From contig JAAEAF010014934.1 of NCBI GenBank assembly GCA_011037195.1, positions 1-64,000 of the forward strand: 64,000 nt of DNA. The letters run 5' to 3'. This document shows, in pieces, positions 57,067-64,000 of this stretch. The notes under the pieces are model-generated. The model ran no database searches. It saw only the letters and a program-made list of their open reading frames with translations, and was not told the DNA's origin. The stretch is from Triatoma infestans (taxonomy: Eukaryota > Arthropoda > Insecta > Hemiptera > Reduviidae). Each line of letters begins with the position of its first letter. The first letter of the stretch is position 1. A program made the translations under genes and the position numbers.

Positions 57067-58134
57067 GAAAAAAAAAAGAATTTAGTGTGATGAAAGTAAA
57101 CAAGAGCCGGACGCGTCTTTCTTGAATTGTTTTACATTATCACACAAGAAATACAGCATATACTAGTTTTCTAGAATTGTATTACATATAGTACAGTTTA
57201 TATTCAGTTATTCTAAATATGTTGTGGTAATGAATTTTCACGTTTGAAAAGAGATGGTGTCTAAAGGAGGTAATGAATATGGTTTAGAATTAGAGAGTTG
57301 TTTCAAGATGGAAATAATATTTGAAATCCAAAAGCTTGGAGTTAATACTTAGTTACCGTGGCAACTACGTCTTAGCCACAACTATAAGTAATACAATAGA
57401 ACATACACATAAAATAATTATATAATTTATTATAAAGGACTTAATTTATCTTCTTGTAAACTTAGAAGAGATTTACCATCATTTCAAATTACTGGAGCAA
57501 AATTAATACGAGATTTTAATTTATTAATAAATTAGCTGGTAATCACAAAAGTGTATTTTATTTATTATTTCTAGTTTATAATATATATTAATATAAATAA
57601 TAATGATTTTTTTATCTTTCGTTGAATCCATTCCATGGATTTCTTTTACATTACTTTAATGCGTTATTTTTGTATGTTTTATTTTCGTGGAATGATCCCA
57701 CCAAAAATTTCTCAAATTATAGAAAAGTAATGATTCCAGAAATTTCGACAGAAGGGCTATTTTTTTTACATCCTCTTAAAAGATTGTTTCAAATTTTTCA
57801 AAACCAATCTTCAAAGGAAATGTATTTTTGTAACCCCCCCCCCATCTTTATAGGAATTTGTGTATACCTATGTGTAAACCAAATAAATGAAAAAATGAAA
57901 TAACGTAGGAAGCTCAACATGGTATTCCGTTCAGTTATATCCACATCCATATCTAAAGAATAAGGTTTCTTCAAAATCCATCAAGCAACGTGCGACTTTA
58001 CTGAAGAGCCTTTTCAGTTTTACTCAATTTTTCTCCCAAAAAAGGTTTCAAAACGATTTTCTTTTCTAACTAGACACAAAAGCCTATCACTTTTATTTGT
58101 AACATTTTTTTTTTCCAGGGAAATAGATTTTAGG
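57067..58134. other. No gene seen
   Basis: AT-rich. 57690-58130 may contain very old repeat C material (C-run 57835-57843, TTTTCAGTTTT words). No coding signal. Confidence 0.4.
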
Positions 58135-59345
58135 AGAGAGTTCTAGAGAAGCTTGCGAGAAAAGAAATATGTCTGTCAGTTTCCAGAAAAACAAATGCAT
58201 GGTAATTTCCAGAGCAGATGATATCCAGTTGGACATCATTGTCAAAGGGAAGTATCTCGAGCAGGTGCCTTTAAATATCTCAGAGTGAGGATTCACTCAA
58301 ACAGTATAGATTAACCGATGAGTTAAATGAGAGAATTGCGTCCGGGGGAAGATTATTCCACGCTCTGAACAGGGGTTTCCTGAGCAAAAAAGAGGTCTCC
58401 AAGGATACAGAGAATATTTTTAAGAATACTTACGTATCTACTGTTATTATGGTTGCAAATCTTGGGCTCTAAAGGAGAGCGATAAAAGCCGACAGCAAGC
58501 AGCAGAAATGAGATTCTTGTGGAAAATAGAGGGCTAAGCCATAAAAGACCGCATTAGGAACAGCACCAATAGAGCAAATTTAATGGTTGAACCTCTAGGA
58601 CAAATGATTGAAAAAATGCGACTGCGCTGGTTGGTCATGTTAACTGAATGGCAGAAAATAGAATACCCCTGAAATGTATTTGGTGTGTTGAGTTGTTATG
58701 TGTTTTGTAGCAGTAGTTGGTGTAGCACAAGCGGTTTAGTAAAGGTGCTTGTAGGTATATATGTTTAAGAGAATGAAGTATCAGAAATAAGAAAGTAGTC
58801 ACCAATGCTAACAATAAATATATTGTAATAAAATAATAACTACAAGTTATTTGCAAAGAATGTATAAACTTATTAATTTATTGTGGAACTGGCACTGATG
58901 CTAAGAGAGCGATTCCTGAAGTAATGTTCTGGTGAATGTCCAGCTCAGACTGTCTTGAAGGAATGTCTTCTAATTGTTTGTTCAAATCTTCCCCTGTGAG
59001 AAGAAGGGGTAAACAGTGCTAACAAGGTTCATGAACTCTAAAAGACAGTGGTGGTCTTCTACTTGGGTTACCCTTTTTGCCAAGGGAATGTCACATTTTC
59101 TTCATAATTTTGATTATTTGAAATTAAATATATTTTTATATTTCTGGCATCCATCACATCCCGGAAGGCATATGAAATGATGGTATCGGGAAGAAGACCT
59201 AGAGGAAGGAAAAGAAAAACTTGAGAAGAAAACGGTAAAGAGCATAGTTGAGAAAAGAGGCCTTACTTGGAATACAGCCAAGAAATAGAGAAGAATGGCG
59301 AACTTTTTGCAACTCCTCTACACTCACGGGTAGAAGAGGACCCTG
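58135..59345 (+). pseudogene. Non-LTR RT C-terminal half, split by a solo LTR
   Basis: Part 1 (58140-58665): KNKCMVISRADDIQLDIIV, then frame changes, ERIASGGRLFHALNRGFLS, CKSWALKESDKSRQQAAEMR and LGQMIEKMRLRWL, ending NRIP. Part 2 (59159-59345): RKAYEMMVSGRRPRGRKR, LTWNTAKK and EEWRTFCNSL-like. This order is the post-palm and C-terminal pattern of a common arthropod LINE RT. Several frame breaks precede and are independent of the inserted LTR at 58670-59158. Confidence 0.85.
58670..59158 (+). repeat. Solo LTR, family 2, copy 2, inside RT fossil
   Basis: 489 bp, TGAAATG...CCATCACA; flanks CCCC and TCCC, a 4-bp duplication with one change. Removing it rejoins the RT reading across MAENRIP/RKAYEMM. 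Inverted partner of 44091-44554; 19-mer at 58991-59009. Confidence 0.9.
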
Positions 59346-60351
59346 ATTAAGTAAGTAAGTCTAGAGAAGCTGCAACGTTAAGCTTCTTTCTAAACTGCCA
59401 TTTCAATACATTAAACGACCTTACCACCTTAAGATCCATTGAAGGCGGGTTTTTAGTTTGAAAAATAGCGATGGTTCGCAAGTTCAACTTTAAAAGAACG
59501 GTGAAGTTTTTAGTAAACTATTCAAAGATGGCTATAAAATTGATTTAAGTAGAATTTGGAAAATCTGTGTTTGATTTCAGTGTTATTGGAGTTAGATAAA
59601 AGCGATGTCTTCTAGATTACAATATAAAACATACAAGCACTAGTTTTTCTATTTGCTATGAAATAATATATACATTTCACCAAATGATATCTTTATTCTA
59701 AGGACAATTATACTTTAAGTAAAAATTGCAAATTTCAATAAAATTGTTCAATTATAATCGTTTTAATGCAATAAAAGCATGTTATACTTTTGTACACTCC
59801 ATGCTGTTCCATGCTGGAAATATCTTCAGCTTTTTGTACACTCCTTATAATACCATTCGATTTTATCCTGCTAAAATAAATCCTAAAAATTACACTACTA
59901 AATCCAGCAAATTATATCTGAAATCAGAGTAAAAAAAATATACTTACTTTTTCATCAGACACATTTTCCGTGATAGCCTGCTTCATTTTGTGGTCATCTA
60001 CCGGTCGCATCTTCAGGATGCGTTTTTCAGACAGTGTGACAACACAGACTTGCACAGATCAAATTCAGTTTTACACACTGACTGGTATTTTTAACTGTAT
60101 TTAAAACTAAACTCTTAAACTAGGTCAGGGAATATGGTCAGCTGGGTGGGAAAACACGTGTTTGGGTTGTTAAAGGACAACTTTTCCTTACAATGGAAAC
60201 AACACGTGGGGGTCTAATTTTTAAACTCTGTTGTTGGAGGGAGATTTACTTTACAATTAACTAATCAAAATAAAATATAAAATATATAAATAAATTAAAA
60301 ATTAAATTAAATAACGATTTAAACTAACATAATTTAAAATTAAGCGATTTT
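59346..60351. other. No gene seen; possible Penelope-like 3' flank
   Basis: 59950-60030 on the minus strand is a short open stretch (RILKMRPVDDHKMKQA) related to 30505-30600. It may be part of the Penelope-like element whose endonuclease lies at 60.6-61.2 kb. The rest is AT-rich. Confidence 0.35.
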
Positions 60352-60598
60352 TATAATTAAGTTTTTTATAATTATGCATTCCAGTCAATATTCCACTTTT
60401 TACACAACATTCACATACGCCATTCACGCACGCATGTATACCTAAATATGGTTTTTTTATAATTAAGTTTTTTGTATATTATGCATTCCACTCAATATTT
60501 CACACAATATGCATTCACACAACATTCACATATGCCATCCACGCATGCATGCATATGGTTCCTTATAATTAAGCATTCCACTCTTATTTCAACCCTTT
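60352..60598. repeat. Tandem repeat, about 105-bp period, 2.3 copies
   Basis: Units start TTATAATTAAG at about 60352, 60458 and 60563 and share GCATTCCA, ACACAACATTCACATA and GCCATYCACGCA. The last is partial. Confidence 0.8.
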
Positions 60599-60639
60599 CA
60601 CACATTTTTTTTTTTAAGTATACGTATATATACAACTAG

Positions 60640-61245
60640 CAGATTTAAAACTAACCTAAAACTAAAATCTGTGTAAGAACTATTTGGTGCATGTACAATG
60701 TTTGCACTCGTGCTGTATAATGTAATTGCGTTTCTGTTGCTATTGTGGAAAGAGTGTTTTGAATAATGGTTCACTGGCAAATTTTGTCTGTTCGTTTATT
60801 AAGTTTTGTGTCTTGTGTTTATATATTTCGAGTTGCTCTATTATGTCAACTCGTCGTCCTTTGTGGCCAGAATGTATTAGCTTCATCGTGGTCGTGATGT
60901 CATCGGGTTTGTGTTTAGGTGATTGGCATAATTTGAGTCAACTTTGTTGTACTTGTGTGATCTGATATGTTCGGTAAATCGTTCCTTGATTTTTCTGCCG
61001 AACTGCCCCACGTAAATGTTGTCACAGTCCGGGCATTTTAACTCGTAAACCCCACTGCTGTCAGTGATACACGTCAGTGAACTCGGTACGAGTGCGGATT
61101 TTGTTGCCTAATTTGTTGTTTGTTCGGAAGGATGTCTTAATGCCCAGTTTCTTGAAAAAAATTGTGAGTTTGTACGTGTGGTTTCCAATATATGTGAATG
61201 TGGCGAATTTGTCTGCTGTTTCTTTGTCCAACCACCACAACATAC
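60640..61245 (-). pseudogene. Penelope-like element, RT end and GIY-YIG endonuclease
   Basis: Reading leftward: RT-to-endonuclease linker (TFTYIGNHTYKLTIFFKKLG, 61210-61140; IKTSFRTNNKLGNKIRTR), a frame change at about 61065, then the nuclease: SSGVYELKCPDCDNIYVGQF (GIY as GVY, YIG as YVG, with the CxxC between them typical of Penelope), catalytic Arg/Glu region RKIKERFTEHIRSH, a frame change near 60905, and the C-terminal part GHKGRRVDIIEQLEIYKHKTQ to a stop near 60690. The known role is second-strand or target nicking by this enzyme. Key residues remain; frames do not. No RT palm is present. Confidence 0.88.
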
Positions 61246-61739
61246 TTACTTTTTTTCACCTAAGGGAATGTTAAAATACGATTCAAACGCAAATTAGGAT
61301 CAAGCCCACTTTAGTTGCCTTTTCCTTCAATCAAGTGAAAATTAAATACAAATATTTTTAATTTAAATTATAAAAAATATTATTTTTAATAAAAATAATG
61401 TAGCTATAAGTCGACCAAAATATCTTGGACTCTTGAAATGAATGCGATAGAAGCAGTGTACAGTCAAAGCAGAGACATTATATAATATAAGATTGGAAAG
61501 GTTACTTGCTTTTTGTTTACTTACTATTTTGGCCAAAGCGGTTAGTGTTAATAATTCCTGCTTGGTTTATTTTATTTAAAAAAAAATTTTTAAAGAATAA
61601 GTTGCAAACAAAAAAGCATGACATTGCATTTTTCCTGTGTACTTAGTGTATGTTATCTTCCAGCTCAATAAAGTTTATACATATTTTGTACTCTATATTA
61701 CAACCAAAGCTCTCTCCCAACCTCCAAAATGTTGCCCGT
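61246..61739. other. No gene seen
   Basis: AT-rich spacer. Confidence 0.4.
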
Positions 61740-62480
61740 TATCTTGAGCTGTACTTTCACAAAAGACAGCCCCGGAATCTCTACAGACGACTTAAGAAAT
61801 AACCACACGTAACAAACAACTCAAGAGGCTATTCGATAGCAGATCGCCATTCTCATAGAAAACAAACGACAGATATACAATATATTTATTAAACTAATGT
61901 GGAACTATGGAATAGAACTCTGGGGTTCTGCCAAGCCGCTTTTTTTATAATTAACGGTAAGCACTGTATCTCACACACTGGATTGACTCATCTAGTAATC
62001 TTTCTCATCACTCTCCTGTATTTTCTTCAATATTACTTCCTTGAGGCCGCGCTAGATGGCAGAGGCTTTGCCGCAGACAATGGATATCTCCAGTTCGATC
62101 CTCCCATGATTTACAGGACATTCTGCTTTGCCGGATTGGTATTCATGAGCTCATAACTGGTGTTGCAGTGGATCCATGGACACTGTAGAATTTTTGATAA
62201 TGAAGAGAGAGATAAGGCTGGCAGATTTTAAGATTGCTGTTGGGCAACTAGTTCCCTCAAAAAACATTGAATTGGACTGGTGACAAATCCAGCCTGTTCA
62301 TTGTGCCTCCGTGACGGGAAAGTGACTGGGGATCACTTTGATGCCTGTTTGGAACAGTGTTATTTCACATTAGATCAAATATCTGTGACGAGGACCATTT
62401 TTTCCGTGACTTAATTTTATATGGACCGCTCGCTCGAAGCAGAATGGCTGAATAGCCAAAGTCATGGCGTTGGAAAAAAA
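61740..62480 (+). pseudogene. Non-LTR ORF2 C-terminal debris
   Basis: KRQIYNIFIKLMWNYGIELWGSAKP (61868-61935) is an RT thumb pattern. After degraded sequence, IGLVTNPACSLCLRDGKVTG with HFDACLEQC (about 62270-62360) forms a CCHC cluster, then a tail ending SRMAE. The tail shares its last 30 bp with 18690-18760. Several frames; dead. Confidence 0.65.
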
Positions 62481-62784
62481 ACTTAGTATCGTTCCTAAAA
62501 ATATTACTTTTCATTACTTACAATTGGGAAACCTTTTTATGATAAGGAATGACAAGTGTCTCTGTTGGACAGAGAAAATTTCCTGATAATTTGGACAAAA
62601 AAAAGTATCATTTACACCCAAATAATTATCGAATATTCTAATTTTATTTTTATGCAGAATACATTATTATATGTACATACACTGACATCAAAGGGAGACA
62701 TAATAGATCTTTTAGGTCATGTGCATTTGTCTTTCTAGCCACTCTTTTTCACATGCGTAATGGTACCGCAAAGATAATGCATTC
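62481..62784. other. No gene seen
   Basis: AT-rich spacer; the upstream part of repeat D may begin near 62755. Confidence 0.4.
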
Positions 62785-63075
62785 ACAGCAGAGAGAAGAG
62801 AGGCCTTCTCTGGTTAACAGAGACTACTCTCTGACTTAGGCAGGCTAGAGTGGGAGAACCTGTGTATATAAGCCAGTGGTAATCTATCTAAAGGATCTAT
62901 CAGATACAACCAGACAACTGTACATCGCATCGTGTCATATCTTTACTCTCACCATTCATTCTATCATTTTCATTATAAAGTCCAGTGCAGTTAGTGTAAA
63001 CTTAGCTACATTATATTAGTGTCTTCATATCTCGTTCATTTAATCAAATCTAATTTCTCTCCTCAACAACCCCAT
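62785..63075 (+). repeat. LTR-like repeat D copy 2 (uninterrupted)
   Basis: Inverted partner of 52063-52276 plus 53594-53690. TATATAAG at 62865-62872 is a candidate core promoter, with CAGTTAGTG about 120 bp downstream. 62865-62866 is the TA that the mariner hit in copy 1. Confidence 0.8.
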
Positions 63076-63890
63076 TATATATGTAACATCTTTGTCAATT
63101 TTCTCATTATACTGAATGATTTGGTAAAGATTTGCTGCAACGAATTACAGATTCGTTTGTCTCCTCTTTTTTTTATTACACTCAATAAAACACTCATTAA
63201 GTACAAATTTGTTATTTCGCAATCATGTCTCCATCCATAAAGATCATATACTATATTAATTGATTTCTAATTCTCTATAGGGATTTATTTTACAGGGACA
63301 ATTGCATAGGGAAGCTAACATTCCAGAATAAATGCAACATATTTTTCCTTTAAGACACAATAACCACATCTTATAATTAGAAATTAATTTAATTAAATTA
63401 ATTGTAGTTAAGTCATATTAATAAAATATAAGTACTAATTGAAAATATTAATATATAAGTACCGAAAATCATGTTTAATATTAATAAATTAGCGCTGGTT
63501 ATTGTGGATAATTTTAAACAATATAAAAGGAACATTTCTTTGATGAGTTTTTTAAGTTAGTTCTAGAATTAAAATATAATACAATAACTGTAATTAACTT
63601 TTTAATGTTTCTTTAACTTTTTACCTCTTATACACCTTTTCTTAGGAGAGGTCTTCGAAGTAAAACGTATTTATTTTTAATTAAACTCCTTCTCTCAATC
63701 TTCTTCCTTTATAAATATATTTTTACTTTCTCTTACTCCTAGTTTATATATAAAAACGTATCTTATCTTAAAACTTTTTATCTTGACCACTTTTTGTGGT
63801 AAATAATATTAATTGTATAAAAAAGACTTATTTTCTGAATGTGTGTTTTTTATATTGAATATATGTATGTATGTTTTAAAAATTAATTTC
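63076..63890. other. No gene seen
   Basis: AT-rich. 63721-63740 has TTTTTACTTTCTCTTACTCC, the outer end motif of repeat C. Confidence 0.4.
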
Positions 63891-64000
63891 TTTTTTTTGC
63901 GCGCGTTATATTAGCGATCGAACATTGGCGCCGAACGCTCTCAGTACAATTGCCGGCCTCTAGACAAGGTTCTCTCATTACAAAGAATACTGTCCATTCT
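63891..64000 (-). repeat. tRNA-derived SINE, cut by window end
   Basis: On the minus strand: AATGAGAGAACC, CTAGAGGCCGGCAATTGTAC and TTCGGCGCCAATG, then an A-rich tail (T-run 63891-63898). The head lies beyond the window. Confidence 0.75.

Noticed and set aside
60352..60598. Possible CRISPR-like array
   Set aside because: Repeats are about 105 bp, diverged and adjacent with no unique spacers; a eukaryotic tandem repeat.
63926..63934. TGGCGCCGA, resembling a primer-binding site
   Set aside because: It is part of the SINE body (GGCGCCAATG on the other strand).

Overview
The window looks like AT-rich intergenic or heterochromatic DNA from an arthropod, most likely an insect. The evidence is a mariner transposase, Tc1-like remnants, Jockey-, R1- and I-type non-LTR retrotransposons, Ty3/gypsy-like LTRs, a Penelope-like GIY-YIG fragment, tRNA-derived SINEs and a possible Maverick/Polinton-like remnant. 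I could not support a single host protein-coding gene, rRNA or intact tRNA gene. Species and order cannot be fixed from sequence alone.

Layout. 0-4.5 kb: a dead Tc1 element with terminal inverted repeats, then a decayed non-LTR reverse transcriptase (minus). 4.8-7.8 kb: a 5'-truncated R1-like retrotransposon (minus) with a 14-bp target-site duplication. 8-22 kb: old debris, with an inverted pair of short LTRs (10.3-11.1 kb), two solo LTRs of one gypsy-like family (16.3 and 21.7 kb), a tRNA-derived SINE (17.2 kb) and two Tc1-like transposase fossils. 22.2-29.1 kb: a long I-type retrotransposon (minus) with ORF1 (CCHC knuckles) and ORF2 (endonuclease, RT, RNase H); its ORF1 is split by an internally deleted LTR element with a perfect 4-bp duplication. 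31-34 kb: RNase H and C-terminal fragments of further non-LTR elements. 35-50 kb: a run of large inverted repeats: 552-bp arms around a Polinton-like remnant, 1.4-kb arms 5.6 kb apart with a smaller inverted repeat nested inside, and 1-kb arms around a Jockey RT piece. 50-60 kb: solo LTRs, a mariner with an open 354-residue transposase inserted in the TATA box of an LTR, an RNase H fossil, and an RT fossil split by a solo LTR. 60-64 kb: Penelope-like endonuclease, RT debris, a second uninterrupted copy of the mariner-target LTR, and a SINE cut by the window edge.

The elements do not work together as a system; what they give is a relative insertion history. Five non-autonomous or solo LTR insertions have readable duplications, two LINE insertions have 14-bp duplications, and the mariner has its empty site preserved 9 kb away. 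The features most worth a second look are the inverted-repeat density, the possible Polinton-like remnant, the mariner with a single catalytic substitution, and a ~300-bp-periodic repeat that carries a perfect ETS-type site in each of several units.
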